A program made the translations under genes and the position numbers. A model generated the notes under the pieces. That model had not been told where the DNA came from, searched no databases, and was given only the letters and a program-made list of their open reading frames with translations. A DNA stretch of 60,274 nucleotides, taken from positions 1 to 60,274 of the forward strand of contig CAMZBB010000004.1 in NCBI GenBank assembly GCA_947304405.1. Reading direction: 5' to 3'. Every line of letters starts with the position of its first letter. The first letter of the stretch is position 1. Origin of the DNA: an uncultured Clostridia bacterium. Its GTDB lineage: Bacteria > Bacillota > Clostridia > Saccharofermentanales > Saccharofermentanaceae. Of this stretch, positions 34,664-44,433 are shown piece after piece.

Positions 34664-35857
34664 ATGAGAAACAGAACAGGCAAGTGGCTCTTTACATCCG
34701 AGTCAGTCACAGAGGGACATCCTGACAAGGTCTGCGATCAGATTTCTGATTCCATCCTTGACGCAATTCTTGAGCAGGACAGCATGGCACGCGTTGCATG
34801 CGAGACTTGTGCAACTACCGGAATGGTTCTTGTCATGGGCGAGATAACGACATCCGCTTATGTTGACATTCCGACAATAGTAAGGAACAGGCTTAAGCAG
34901 ATCGGTTACGACAGCAGTGAAGTTGGTTTTGACTATAATTCCTGTGCCGTACTTACATCGATCGACGAGCAGTCCGCTGACATCGCTATGGGCGTTGACA
35001 AGTCCTTTGAAGCACGTCACGGCGGCAGTGAGGAACTCGATACCGGTGCGGGCGATCAGGGCATGATGTTCGGTTACGCAAACGACGATACCGAAGAACT
35101 TATGCCGCTTCCCGTATCGCTTGCACACAAGCTTACCAGACGTCTTGCTGAAGTCCGTAAGACGAATGTAGTCGGTTATTTGAGACCTGACGGAAAGAGC
35201 CAGGTCACTGTTGAGTATGACGGCAACAAGGTTAAGAGGATAGACGCGATCGTTATCTCAACACAGCACAGCGCAGATGTTTCCATAGAGGAACTTGAAA
35301 AGTTCGTAAAAGAGCAGGTCATTGCACCTGTAATCCCTGACGGGCTTGTTGATGCCGATACAAAGATCTTCGTCAATCCTACGGGACGTTTCGTTATCGG
35401 CGGACCTCAGGGAGACTCAGGACTTACGGGAAGAAAGATCATCGTTGATACATACGGCGGTTTTGCCCGTCACGGCGGCGGTGCCTTCTCCGGAAAGGAT
35501 CCTACGAAGGTTGACCGTTCCGCATCCTACATGATGCGTTATGTGGCAAAGAATGTTGTCGCATCGGGAATAGCTTCCGAGTGCGAGGTTCAGGTAGCTT
35601 ATGCCATCGGCGTCGCGGAGCCGGTATCCGTTATGGTGGATACTTTCGGTACAGGTAAGATCCCTGACGAGAAGATAACTGAGATCGTCAGATCTATCTT
35701 CGACCTGAGACCTGCAGCCATCATCCGTGATCTTGATCTCAGAAGACCGATATATGCGCAGACTGCAAGTTACGGTCACTTTGGAAGAACGGACATCGAT
35801 CTGCCATGGGAGAAGACCGATAAGGCCGGTATCATAAGGGAGAAGGCCGGTATCTGA
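34664..35857 (+). CDS. metK: S-adenosylmethionine synthetase
   Basis: MetK makes S-adenosylmethionine from methionine and ATP. The 397-aa protein has the family signatures [27 protein letters not shown] and [15 protein letters not shown]. The length is normal. GAAAGGAT precedes the ATG. It is controlled by the SAM-I riboswitch upstream and followed 1 bp later by recD2. Confidence 0.98.
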   Translation: MRNRTGKWLFTSESVTEGHPDKVCDQISDSILDAILEQDSMARVACETCATTGMVLVMGEITTSAYVDIPTIVRNRLKQIGYDSSEVGFDYNSCAVLTSIDEQSADIAMGVDKSFEARHGGSEELDTGAGDQGMMFGYANDDTEELMPLPVSLAHKLTRRLAEVRKTNVVGYLRPDGKSQVTVEYDGNKVKRIDAIVISTQHSADVSIEELEKFVKEQVIAPVIPDGLVDADTKIFVNPTGRFVIGGPQGDSGLTGRKIIVDTYGGFARHGGGAFSGKDPTKVDRSASYMMRYVAKNVVASGIASECEVQVAYAIGVAEPVSVMVDTFGTGKIPDEKITEIVRSIFDLRPAAIIRDLDLRRPIYAQTASYGHFGRTDIDLPWEKTDKAGIIREKAGI

Positions 35858-35858
35858 A

Positions 35859-38168
35859 ATGTCCCGAGCGTTGCTGTCTGCAGATGACGTCGGGCAGCAG
35901 GTAACGGATCTGACTGTCAAGGCCGTTAAGGTTTTCTGCCCGAGAACGAAGAGCAACTTTGTATCCTTCATGACCGATGGAAGGTTCATGGCCGCAGGCA
36001 CATCGAAGATCGATGTTGTTGAAGGCGGAATCTACGTTATTTCGGGCAAGGTGACGCTTTGGAACGAACGCGTCCAAGTCAAGCTGTCTTCTATCAAGCC
36101 CGCGGATCTTGAGAATAACGAAGTCGTATTGGCAGCATCTTTTCTGTCCGACAATATTGCCGGGGCGGGGAAGGCCATCTCAACCGCACTTGTGGAAGAA
36201 TTCGGGGAAGAAGTCATAGATGTCCTGTTAAATGACCCGGAGAAAGCCTCGGATAAAGTGAAAAACCTCTCCAAAGAGAAAGCGATGTCTTTCTGTGACA
36301 TCGTTACTGAAAATGAGGCCTTCTTCAGGGAAGGCTTAGCTGCACGTAAGCTCGGTCTGACTCAGGAACAGATCAAGACTCTGTACGGTATGGGAGAACT
36401 CTCTGTGGAAAAGATCAGAGAGAATCCGTATGTCCTTCTGACTAAAGGCATTGCCGACTTTGCACTGTGCGATAAGATCGCCCTCGAATCGGGTTTTGAG
36501 ACCAGTTCGGTGATCCGCGCGGCCGCTGCGATCTCTGCAGCTGCCGAGGCTGTCTGCGATGATACGAAATCTACAAAGTTAAGACCCGTACAGGTCAGGA
36601 AAAAGGCATTTACCATGCTTAACAGCGGGGAATGCGATAAGCTTTCTTCGGATGAGTTCTCGGAGATATATCCGGCTGCCTGCAGCATGGCCGTAGAGAA
36701 TAAGGAAATCGCCGTATTCAAGTTTTCTGAAGATAAGTGCTCGGCGACCGACCCTCTCGATGCTGAGGCATATATATCGCCGCTTCATTATTTCAAGGCT
36801 GAAGCAGCGATAAAAAAGAGGATCGAGAAGTTCCTTTCGAAAAAGGTAAGAGAACCGAAAAGATCAGATTCTGACAGGATCCTGGCCGGATATGCCGATA
36901 AGGTGGGGATCGTTCTTGACGAGGCGCAGCTTGCTGCACTGCATTTGTGCATGTATTGTCCCTTATGCATAATCACCGGCGGACCGGGAACAGGAAAGAC
37001 CACGATCATGGGGATACTCGCGGACTATTTCCGCGATAAGGATATCTCCTGCGTTTTTGCTGCTCCTACAGGAAGAGCGGCAAAGAGACTTGCCGAATCG
37101 ACGGGAAGCCCGGCCGCAACTATCCATAGGCTCCTCGGCGTAAGGCCTGTGGATGACATGACGAAAAACACGTTCTTTGTTCATGACCATAATGACACCA
37201 TCAAGGCACGCGTAATCGTCATTGATGAGATGTCCATGGTCGATACTGAATTGTTTGAGAGGCTCCTTGATGCAACTGATGATTCGTCATCTTTGATATT
37301 GGTCGGAGACCCGGACCAGCTGCCGTCGGTCGGTTGTGGAAATGTTCTGAAAGACCTTCTTTCCGGGAAATCCATACCTTCGGCCCGCCTCACATTCACG
37401 CATCGTCAGAATGACGACAGCTCGATCGCGTCAAATGCATACAGGATATTGGGCGGAGAGCCGCTCGTGGCCGACGGGATCGATTTTGAGATCATTAAGA
37501 CTTCCGGTGATGAAGAGGCTTTTGAGAGGGTAAAGGCCATGATCAAAGGAATACAGGATGAGGATTCAGTATTTCTTACGCCGACAAAGAATGAGAATGT
37601 CATGCTCGGAACGGTGAAGCTTAATTCCATGCTTCAGGATCTTTTCGTTTCGGAAGCAGGCGGCAGGGATGAACTCCCCTCGGTAAAGCGCGGTGCTTCA
37701 GCTGCTTTCTTTGAAGGCGACAGGGTTATGCAGACGCGTAACGACTATTCAGCCGAATGGCTTGATCCGGTGACCGGGAAGACTGAACAGGGCGTGTTTA
37801 ACGGCGAGATGGGAACTGTGGACAGTGTCGATCCCATCGAAGGGACGATGACAGTTGTTTTCGATGACGGAAAGACGGTCAAATATACGAAAAAGATGCT
37901 GGAAGACATAGAGCTCTCATATGCCGTGACAGTTCATAAATCGCAGGGCTGCGAATTTGAACATGTGGTCATACTGCTTGGAAAGATGAATGCTCTGCTG
38001 TATAAGAGAAATCTGCTTTATACGGCTGTTACGCGCGGCAGGTCCAAAGTGACGATAGTTGATTCATCGGATACTTTAGCAAGATTTCTGAAAGGTTCCA
38101 CAAGCGAGGAGCGCTCGACTTCGCTTAAGGATTTTATCGCGATAATCGATCACAAACGGGGACTTTGA
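35859..38168 (+). CDS. recD2: RecD2-type SF1B DNA helicase
   Basis: This 769-aa helicase has an N-terminal OB/HhH region (about 1-330) and the SF1B motifs: Walker A TGGPGTGKTT (about 370), APTGRAAKRL, VIVIDEMSMVD, GDPDQLPSVGCG, and the C-terminal SYAVTVHKSQGCEF and YTAVTRGR. RecD2 unwinds DNA 5' to 3' without RecBC and helps repair and replication-fork stability in Firmicutes. It starts 1 bp after metK and is followed 1 bp later by comF. No SD sequence is obvious, so coupling to metK translation is likely. Confidence 0.93.
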   Translation: MSRALLSADDVGQQVTDLTVKAVKVFCPRTKSNFVSFMTDGRFMAAGTSKIDVVEGGIYVISGKVTLWNERVQVKLSSIKPADLENNEVVLAASFLSDNIAGAGKAISTALVEEFGEEVIDVLLNDPEKASDKVKNLSKEKAMSFCDIVTENEAFFREGLAARKLGLTQEQIKTLYGMGELSVEKIRENPYVLLTKGIADFALCDKIALESGFETSSVIRAAAAISAAAEAVCDDTKSTKLRPVQVRKKAFTMLNSGECDKLSSDEFSEIYPAACSMAVENKEIAVFKFSEDKCSATDPLDAEAYISPLHYFKAEAAIKKRIEKFLSKKVREPKRSDSDRILAGYADKVGIVLDEAQLAALHLCMYCPLCIITGGPGTGKTTIMGILADYFRDKDISCVFAAPTGRAAKRLAESTGSPAATIHRLLGVRPVDDMTKNTFFVHDHNDTIKARVIVIDEMSMVDTELFERLLDATDDSSSLILVGDPDQLPSVGCGNVLKDLLSGKSIPSARLTFTHRQNDDSSIASNAYRILGGEPLVADGIDFEIIKTSGDEEAFERVKAMIKGIQDEDSVFLTPTKNENVMLGTVKLNSMLQDLFVSEAGGRDELPSVKRGASAAFFEGDRVMQTRNDYSAEWLDPVTGKTEQGVFNGEMGTVDSVDPIEGTMTVVFDDGKTVKYTKKMLEDIELSYAVTVHKSQGCEFEHVVILLGKMNALLYKRNLLYTAVTRGRSKVTIVDSSDTLARFLKGSTSEERSTSLKDFIAIIDHKRGL

Positions 38169-38169
38169 T

Positions 38170-38970
38170 ATGGCCCATATTAATACTTTCAGGGGAGTAG
38201 TCTCCCCCGTATTCTCATTGCTTAAGGAGACCTTGAATTTCATGTTTCCTGAAAACTGCATCATCTGCGGAAGGCTTTCTGACGCGGCCGGACGTTTCAC
38301 GCAATATGAGAGATTCTGCGAAAGCAGGACGGGTAAGCCCTCGGGACTTAACATCTGCGGCAAATGCCTGTCGTCTCTCGTTCCATATGATCCGGATAAA
38401 AGATGGCTCTTGTGTCTTTCGAATCCGTATGAGGATGATCCGGTCCCGGGCCTGACTTTATATATGCCGATGGCATATGACGGCGTGGTGAAGAAGGCGG
38501 TTCCGATCATAAAATTCGGCAAAAAGCCAAAGCTTGCGAACTTGTTCGGCTGCATTCTCGGGTCTTTGCTGAAGAGCGATTCGGTTCATGCGGATCTTGT
38601 GGTCCCCGTTCCTTTGTCGTCTTCAAGATTGCAGGAACGCGGATTCAATCAGGCTTCTGAGATAGCAAGACCCGTTGCCGATATCCTGGGGATCGCTTAT
38701 TCCGATAATGTGCTTATGAGAACGCGCAACACATCCCGCCAGACTGAGCTCACCGGCAACCTTGACCGTATCGCAAATGTGACAGGGGCATTTAAGGCTT
38801 CTGAAGAATGGGATCTGACAGGAATGACGGTGATCGTGGTCGATGATGTTGCTACGACCGGTTTTACGCTTCATGAAGCCGCTTTGGCATTACATGAGGC
38901 GGGCTGCAGGAAGGTGCTCTGCGTGGCTTTCGCCGGAAACAGGCTGGCAAAGAACAAAGAACCTTTCTGA
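38170..38970 (+). CDS. comF: ComF family protein
   Basis: This 266-aa protein has an N-terminal zinc finger (CIICGR at about 31-36 and CGKC near 60) and a PRTase-like domain with VVPVPLSSSRLQERGFNQA and the PRPP loop VIVVDDVATTGFTL. ComF proteins take part in DNA uptake and may also act elsewhere in DNA metabolism; in many Firmicutes comF lies next to hpf/raiA. The last gene of the metK-recD2-comF run, it is followed by a structured RNA. Confidence 0.92.
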   Translation: MAHINTFRGVVSPVFSLLKETLNFMFPENCIICGRLSDAAGRFTQYERFCESRTGKPSGLNICGKCLSSLVPYDPDKRWLLCLSNPYEDDPVPGLTLYMPMAYDGVVKKAVPIIKFGKKPKLANLFGCILGSLLKSDSVHADLVVPVPLSSSRLQERGFNQASEIARPVADILGIAYSDNVLMRTRNTSRQTELTGNLDRIANVTGAFKASEEWDLTGMTVIVVDDVATTGFTLHEAALALHEAGCRKVLCVAFAGNRLAKNKEPF

Positions 38971-39022
38971 CGGTCTAAACCACAAGAAATATTGCGATTT
39001 CGTTGCATTTGCTTATTTATAT

Positions 39023-39050
39023 TTGAAATGCACGCGCAATATTTTATAAT
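39023..39050 (+). promoter_or_regulatory. Promoter of the structured RNA
   Basis: TTGAAA (39023-39028), 16 bp, TATAAT (39045-39050), predicting a start near 39057. Confidence 0.7.
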
Positions 39051-39056
39051 TAAGGT

Positions 39057-39327
39057 GACCTTAGCAATGTGGCCTCTAAATTGGACCTACATGACATAAT
39101 TATGAGCTTGGACCGTTTGGTGGAAATAAAGCCTTGTAAGTTGGACTATTGAAGTCAGACGCAGAGCATCAGCCCTGGAGTATCCGGGTGTCAATCAGAG
39201 TCTGCTTTGTTCGGGTCGTTTTTGTACTAAGACGGAAAGAGAACTAGCGCTTGGGACATTTTTATGATGCAAAACTGAAGGCATCTTTCGACCCTGCTGC
39301 CAGGATGGTGGCGGGTGTCATTTTTTT
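39057..39327 (+). ncRNA. Structured non-coding RNA, candidate raiA RNA
   Basis: A segment of about 270 nt between comF and cysS has its own promoter and terminator and no coding frame. It contains three TTGGAC words (39081, 39108, 39141), a GCAGA/TCTGC stem (39161-39165 with 39201-39205) closing a CCC-GGA/TCC-GGG hairpin, and GGGTCG (39213) that can pair with CGACCC (39289), the 5' arm of the terminator. From memory, raiA RNAs of Firmicutes are of this size and lie beside comFC or raiA genes; the primary sequence match is not verified. It is not a T-box: the GGGTGGNACCGCG signature is missing. Confidence 0.55.
39290..39327 (+). terminator. Terminator of the structured RNA
   Basis: GACCCTGCTGCC (39290-39301) pairs with GGTGGCGGGTGTC (39307-39319) with one bulge and some G-U pairs, then a run of seven T. 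The 5' arm could instead pair with GGGTCG at 39213, which would allow conditional read-through into cysS. Confidence 0.75.
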
Positions 39328-39425
39328 ATGCCCCGTTTTTCCTTGTTGCGGTTTCCGATGTACCGGCTGCTGTCGATGTAACTGCGGCGAATAACTGAAA
39401 TACCGACCAAACAAGGAGAATTACC

Positions 39426-40844
39426 ATGAAACTTTACAATACACTCACAAGATATAAGGAAGAATTCAAGACCATCGAGCCGAACAAGGTAAGAATGTAT
39501 GCCTGCGGTCCTACGGTCTATAACTATTTTCACCTCGGCAACGCAAGGCCTTTCGTAACTTTCGATACTCTGAGGAGATATCTTGAATACAGGGGTTACG
39601 AAGTTGAATTCGTTCAGAATTTCACGGATATTGATGACAAGATGATCAACCGTGCAAATGAGGAAGGCATCACGGTCGAGCAGCTTGCGGACAGGTTTAT
39701 CAAAGAGTACTACGTTGACGCTGACGGCCTCAATATCGAGCGCCAGACTCACCAGCCCCGCGCCACCCACTCGATGAAGGCTATCATCGGGCTGATCAAG
39801 GCGATGGAGGAGAAAGGTTTTACCTACGTTATCGAAGGAGATGGCGTCTACTATGACGTATCCAAAAAAGACGATTACGGCAAGCTCTCGCACTATAAGC
39901 TCGACGAACTCGTAGCAGGCGGCGGAGAGAGGAAGGCCAGTTACGAAGGCAAGAAGAATCCCGGAGATTTCGCACTCTGGAAGTTCAAGAAGGAAGGCGA
40001 GCCTTCCTGGGGCTCTCCGTGGGGCGAAGGAAGACCCGGCTGGCATATCGAGTGCTCTGCAATGATCAAGCAGTACCTTGGCGATACGATCGATATCCAT
40101 GGCGGCGGACAGGATCTCATCTTCCCTCATCATGAGAACGAGATCGCGCAAAGTGAGGCGGCAAACGGCTGCCCTCTGGCTAACTTCTGGGTACACAATG
40201 CTTTCGTCAATATCGACGGCGAGAAAATGAGCAAGTCATTGGGTAATTTCTTCACGATCAGGGACATCGTTAAGAAATATCCGTACAACGTTATCAGGTT
40301 CTTTATCCTGCTCGGCCACTACAGGAGCCCCATCAATTTCTCCGATGAACTTCTTGCGGCTGCCCAGACGAGTTTGGGAAGGATCAGCAACTGCGTTTCC
40401 CAGATCGGCTTTGCTCTCGCAAACGGCGCTGATGCACATTCTGATGATTCGGAAACTTCCGTAAAGCTTAAGAATGCGGTCAAGACTGCAGAAGAGAGCT
40501 TCATAGCCCATATGGACGATGACCTCAATTCGGCAGATGCGATCACGGACATATTTAACCTCGTAACAGAGGCCAACAAGGCTATTGCCGCAGATGACGC
40601 TTCAAGTGCTTCGCTCAAGCTCGCACAGGATAAGCTTATCGAACTGACCGGAGTTCTGGGGATCAAGCTTGATGAAGAGAAAGAAGAGATCCCTTCCGAG
40701 GTCTTGGAGCTTGCAGATAAGCGAGCTGCAGCAAAGAAAGAGAAGAATTTTGCCGAGGCAGATAAGATCAGGGATCAGATAGCAGCCCTGGGATACAGTA
40801 TCAAGGACACTCCAAAGGGTCCGCAGATGGAAAAGATCAAATAA
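39426..40844 (+). CDS. cysS: Cysteinyl-tRNA synthetase
   Basis: CysS charges tRNA-Cys. The 472-aa protein has the zinc and HIGH-like motifs (ACGPTVYNYFHLGNARPF), WHIECSAM, GGGQDLIFPHHENEIAQSEA and the KMSKSLGNF loop. The length is normal. AAGGAGAA precedes the ATG, about 100 nt after the terminator of the RNA gene. mrnC and rlmB follow closely, the order usual in Firmicutes. Confidence 0.98.
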   Translation: MKLYNTLTRYKEEFKTIEPNKVRMYACGPTVYNYFHLGNARPFVTFDTLRRYLEYRGYEVEFVQNFTDIDDKMINRANEEGITVEQLADRFIKEYYVDADGLNIERQTHQPRATHSMKAIIGLIKAMEEKGFTYVIEGDGVYYDVSKKDDYGKLSHYKLDELVAGGGERKASYEGKKNPGDFALWKFKKEGEPSWGSPWGEGRPGWHIECSAMIKQYLGDTIDIHGGGQDLIFPHHENEIAQSEAANGCPLANFWVHNAFVNIDGEKMSKSLGNFFTIRDIVKKYPYNVIRFFILLGHYRSPINFSDELLAAAQTSLGRISNCVSQIGFALANGADAHSDDSETSVKLKNAVKTAEESFIAHMDDDLNSADAITDIFNLVTEANKAIAADDASSASLKLAQDKLIELTGVLGIKLDEEKEEIPSEVLELADKRAAAKKEKNFAEADKIRDQIAALGYSIKDTPKGPQMEKIK

Positions 40845-40856
40845 CGGAGCAGTAAC

Positions 40857-41303
40857 ATGATAAAGCCATTCATAGCATCAGATCTGCGCGAAGTATCGCC
40901 TCTCGTACTGGCGTACATCGGCGACGCTGTCTATGAAGTCTATGCAAGGTGTCATGCATCGATCTACGGAGCCGGAAACAACAATAAGCTCCATAAGAGA
41001 ACGATCAGATACGTTTCGGCTGAATCACAGGCGGAGATCTCCAGGCAGCTCATGGATGAGCTTACGGAGACCGAGGCGGATTATTTTCGCCGCGGAAAGA
41101 ACTCCAACCCCCACGCATCGTCGAAAAACGCATCACATGCGGACTACATGTATGCTACGGGATTTGAAGCCCTGATAGGTTATCTGTTCATGGACAACCA
41201 GGAATCTCGCATGGAGTACCTTATCCAGCGCAGTTTTGAGATAGCAGACGGAATTAAGCCGATCAATAGCAACGGCGTTGATGAAGATACGGGAGATGAG
41301 TGA
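40857..41303 (+). CDS. mrnC: Mini-ribonuclease III
   Basis: This 148-aa RNase III domain protein lacks a dsRNA-binding domain. It has the LAYIGDAVYEVYAR and KNASHADYMYATGFEALIGYLF motifs with the acidic active-site residues. Mini-III matures the ends of 23S rRNA in Bacillus. It lies between cysS and rlmB, its usual place, 12 bp after cysS. GGAG precedes the ATG. Confidence 0.95.
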   Translation: MIKPFIASDLREVSPLVLAYIGDAVYEVYARCHASIYGAGNNNKLHKRTIRYVSAESQAEISRQLMDELTETEADYFRRGKNSNPHASSKNASHADYMYATGFEALIGYLFMDNQESRMEYLIQRSFEIADGIKPINSNGVDEDTGDE

Positions 41304-41304
41304 T

Positions 41305-42102
41305 TTGGAAGATTACCGCGGCGACAGCAACAGATCGAAAAATGTGTCAGGCGACAAGTTGGAAGGCCGCAATGCGGTCAGCGAAGCTCTTGCCTCCGGC
41401 AGGACCTTTAACCGCATCTGGATCCTAAAGCCCGAGGGAGGAAGGCGCCTTGAGCCTGCTCTTGCGAAGATCCTTGATGAAGCCGTCAAACAGGGAATAG
41501 TAATAACCAGAGCACCGCGTAATGTCTTAGACCGTATCAGCACTACTCATAACCACCAGGGCGTAATTGCCTCAGTAGCGCCTCATGCATACGCTGACCT
41601 TGACGATATAATCAGTAAGGCAAAAGACGAAGGCCGTGCGCCGATCCTGATAGCGCTTGATGAGATCAAGGATGCATATAACCTCGGATCAGTGCTCAGG
41701 ATCGCGGATTGCTGCGGAATTGACGGCGTGATCATCCCGGAGAGGCGTTCTGTGTCTCTCGATTCGATGGTTGCAAAGGCATCGGCCGGAGCGATGGAAT
41801 ACGTGCCTGTCGCGAGGGTAACGAATCTGGCACAGACTTTGAGAAACCTCAAGGAGAAAGAGGGTTTCTGGGTTTGCGGTACGGACATGAACGGTGATGT
41901 CTCTTACGATCAGGCCGATTATTCGGGGAACCTGGTCATCGTTATCGGAAGCGAAGGTGACGGGATGAGGGACGGCGTGCGCAAGTGTTGTGATTTCACG
42001 GTAGAGATACCGATGGTAGGACACGTGAACAGCCTTAATGCGGCAGTTGCTGCCGGAGTAGTCGTTTTCGAGGCGGCAAGGCACAGAAGAACGGAAGGAT
42101 AA
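41305..42102 (+). CDS. rlmB: 23S rRNA 2'-O-methyltransferase, RlmB/TrmH (SpoU) family
   Basis: This protein of about 266 aa methylates ribose in RNA. It has the substrate-binding domain (KLEGRNAVSEAL to NHQGVIASV) and the SpoU knot (LDEIKDAYNLGSVLRIADCC, IVIGSEGDGMRDGV, IPMVGHVNSLNAAVAAG). Starts are ambiguous: ATG at 41281, ATG at 41296, or TTG at 41305. I prefer TTG because GGGAG lies 9 bp upstream, while the ATGs have no site or sit on it. It overlaps or abuts the mrnC stop. Confidence 0.93.
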   Translation: MEDYRGDSNRSKNVSGDKLEGRNAVSEALASGRTFNRIWILKPEGGRRLEPALAKILDEAVKQGIVITRAPRNVLDRISTTHNHQGVIASVAPHAYADLDDIISKAKDEGRAPILIALDEIKDAYNLGSVLRIADCCGIDGVIIPERRSVSLDSMVAKASAGAMEYVPVARVTNLAQTLRNLKEKEGFWVCGTDMNGDVSYDQADYSGNLVIVIGSEGDGMRDGVRKCCDFTVEIPMVGHVNSLNAAVAAGVVVFEAARHRRTEG

Positions 42103-42106
42103 AGTA

Positions 42107-43438
42107 ATGATCGGGAAGATCTCACATTACGGAAAGGCGATAGCAAAAAGGACCACGGCGGTCCTGGTTATGCTGGCCGTTCTTTTATCGCTTTCTTCAT
42201 GTGATATCGTCCAGTCCATACAGAAACGTCTTGATACCCACAGTGAGGATATCTCGAAGCAAGAGATAGCCCGTCTCGTCACGCGCGCGATAATGAGCTC
42301 TGACAATGTGGCAGACAGCTATTCCTCGATTCCCGATAAGCAGCTCGACGGAATGTCCTACACGGTTTTCCTTCAGTACTGCGAGATCTTGAGGAGCATG
42401 TCCGAGAGGCACGGCAAGATAACCGCTTTCAAATTCCTGTCCGAAGAAGAGACCGTCAAGTATTTTGCCGAAGCCGATAAGAAGGCAGGGCCTGATGCGG
42501 AATCGATGATGTCTTATTCCGGCCTGACCATGGTCGAGCTCATGTATGAGAACGATGACGACAAGGATAAGGACAATCCCTGCAGATTTGTGCTCGAATA
42601 TAAGGACGGCGTTTACACGCTGGCAAACGACTATGTCACCAAATCGGTTGAGGCTTATGATTACATCTCGCACTATTTCAAGATGATCAGCGACGGCAAT
42701 ACAGCCGGACTAGAATCGATTATCAAGCCCATGTTAAATGACGAGATCTACATCTCTTCCGTCATTACGTCCAAAGCGGCCTGCCTCATTGACTATTACA
42801 AGCTAAGGGTCAGGAGTTCGATCAGGGAGTATAAGCTCAAGACCTGCCTTCCGACACTCGTAACTTATGAGATACCCGAGACGGTTGATGTGTCGGGCGG
42901 AAGCATAATATCCCGCACCGTTGACCTTTACAGAAGGAAAGACGGAGTGTTCTACATTGAAGACACATTTGTATCCAAAGGCGATGAAGTCGGATTCTGT
43001 CTTAACGGAACTCCGGTGCTCCGCTGCGGTTTCTCATATTCGAAAGCGGAGATCGAGAAACTCTTCGGCGAGCCCGTTATTCAGATGGTTGACAATTCGA
43101 GCAGGAAAGGACTGTCCGATATCCTGATCGCTTTCAACGGAGTACTGCTCCACCTTGAGGGCGCGCCTTCGGCTGACGGCACCTGGAATTCTGCAAGGCT
43201 CGTTGCCATTTCAATCTACGATTACGATGCCGAGAAACCTTCATCCACATTTGACGGACGTCTCTTTGTCGGAATGAACATCTCCGAACTCCTGCTTGTT
43301 TATCCCATGATCGACGAGAGCGGCTATGTATATACGTTTGAGACATCGGACGGCACATATAAGATGGAATTTGAGTTTGATGCCAATAAGAATGTCTCGA
43401 AGATCCGCCTTGGTGAGGTTACTTCCAAGACTGCCTGA
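42107..43438 (+). CDS. Lipoprotein of unknown function
   Basis: This 443-aa protein has a signal peptide with a lipobox (AVLLSLSSC, Cys about 33), so it should be anchored outside the membrane. The remainder is acidic and soluble with no domain I recognise; the segment RCGFSYSKAEIEKLFGEPV near 310 and the TFDGRLFVGMNISELLLVYP stretch near 385 are the most structured-looking parts. It starts 4 bp after rlmB and may be the last gene of the cysS operon. Confidence 0.8.
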   Translation: MIGKISHYGKAIAKRTTAVLVMLAVLLSLSSCDIVQSIQKRLDTHSEDISKQEIARLVTRAIMSSDNVADSYSSIPDKQLDGMSYTVFLQYCEILRSMSERHGKITAFKFLSEEETVKYFAEADKKAGPDAESMMSYSGLTMVELMYENDDDKDKDNPCRFVLEYKDGVYTLANDYVTKSVEAYDYISHYFKMISDGNTAGLESIIKPMLNDEIYISSVITSKAACLIDYYKLRVRSSIREYKLKTCLPTLVTYEIPETVDVSGGSIISRTVDLYRRKDGVFYIEDTFVSKGDEVGFCLNGTPVLRCGFSYSKAEIEKLFGEPVIQMVDNSSRKGLSDILIAFNGVLLHLEGAPSADGTWNSARLVAISIYDYDAEKPSSTFDGRLFVGMNISELLLVYPMIDESGYVYTFETSDGTYKMEFEFDANKNVSKIRLGEVTSKTA

Positions 43439-43456
43439 TATCCTGAGGGAAAAGAA

Positions 43457-44197
43457 TTACCCGATGCACTTGGCTTTCAGGGCATCTATCTCATCATTAG
43501 TCATGCCGTTCGCCCTGAAGAAGTTAGAGATGTCGCCGTTCCATGTCTTATCGACATAGTCCAGGAATATCTGCATGTTGATCTCGTCCGATCTAAGGAG
43601 ATGTTTCATGTCATCAGGCATTTTCATCATTCTGCGTTCGAGGATCTTTTCGAGATAAACGTAAGAGACTTTATAGTTGAGGATTATGTTCTCGCGTGAC
43701 GCGCCTGCAAGATTGTAGAGCATGGCGGTTATCGTGCCGGTACGGTCTTTCCCGTGAGTGCAGTGGAAAAGAGTGAGACCCTTTGAAGAAGCCAGATACC
43801 GCATGACTTCGATGACCTCTTTGCCAAGGTCTTCACATATCCTGACGTAATAATCGCCAAGATGTCTGTTCCTTATGAAATCTATCAGGTCATCGCTTAA
43901 GTTGTTCGGATCACCGGGGAAGAGCGGAACGAAATGAAATTCAACGTCGGGATCGTTCTGGAACGGATTGCCGAAATCCTTGAGTTCGGCCTTTGCACGG
44001 AGGTCGATCACGCATTTTACCCCGTAATCCTTTACTTCCTGAAGTTCGGGAGCGGTAAGCTTTTCAGGGGAACCTGACCTGATGAAGACACCTTTTCGAA
44101 AAGTCTTTCCGCCGGCCAAGGGCATTCCGCCCAGTTCACGGCAGTTGATGAGCTTCAGGCTCCTGATAAGCTGACTGTCCGGATTGTAATCCACCAT
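43457..44197 (-). CDS. Protein-tyrosine phosphatase (dual-specificity-like)
   Basis: This 246-aa protein contains the CX5R active site HCTHGKDRTG (about residues 145-154, Cys nucleophile and Arg) and the N-terminal NCRELGGMPLAGG and RSGSPEKLT segments of the bacterial Tyr_phosphatase3 group. Such enzymes remove phosphate from tyrosine or phosphoinositides. No signal peptide is present. AGTGAGGTAACC lies upstream of the ATG. It converges on the lipoprotein gene with 18 bp between the stops and no obvious terminator. Confidence 0.9.
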   Translation of the reverse strand: MVDYNPDSQLIRSLKLINCRELGGMPLAGGKTFRKGVFIRSGSPEKLTAPELQEVKDYGVKCVIDLRAKAELKDFGNPFQNDPDVEFHFVPLFPGDPNNLSDDLIDFIRNRHLGDYYVRICEDLGKEVIEVMRYLASSKGLTLFHCTHGKDRTGTITAMLYNLAGASRENIILNYKVSYVYLEKILERRMMKMPDDMKHLLRSDEINMQIFLDYVDKTWNGDISNFFRANGMTNDEIDALKAKCIG

Positions 44198-44238
44198 GGT
44201 TACCTCACTTTACGGCGCCTATTCTAAACAAGTTTTGA

Positions 44239-44267
44239 TTGACATTCAAGCGGCCAAGTAATATCAT
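44239..44267 (+). promoter_or_regulatory. Promoter of tRNA-Arg
   Basis: TTGACA (44239-44244), 17 bp, TATCAT (44262-44267), about 30 bp before the tRNA. Confidence 0.8.
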
Positions 44268-44298
44268 AAATAGGCTATTGGGAAACCAATGCGGAAAT

Positions 44299-44375
<77 letters not shown>

Positions 44376-44380
44376 GATAC

Positions 44381-44411
44381 AAAGCTGTTGCGGTTCGCGG
44401 CAGCTTTTTTA
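44381..44411 (+). terminator. Terminator after tRNA-Arg
   Basis: A stem of about 12 bp from AAAGCTG to CAGCTTT, loop GTT, followed by TTTTTT. Confidence 0.88.
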
Positions 44412-44433
44412 TTACCTGAAGGAGGACGGACTA

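Noticed and set aside
39057..39425. T-box leader controlling cysS
   Set aside because: No AGGGTGGNACCGCG T-box sequence, no recognisable Stem I with specifier loop, and the transcript appears to end about 100 nt before cysS.
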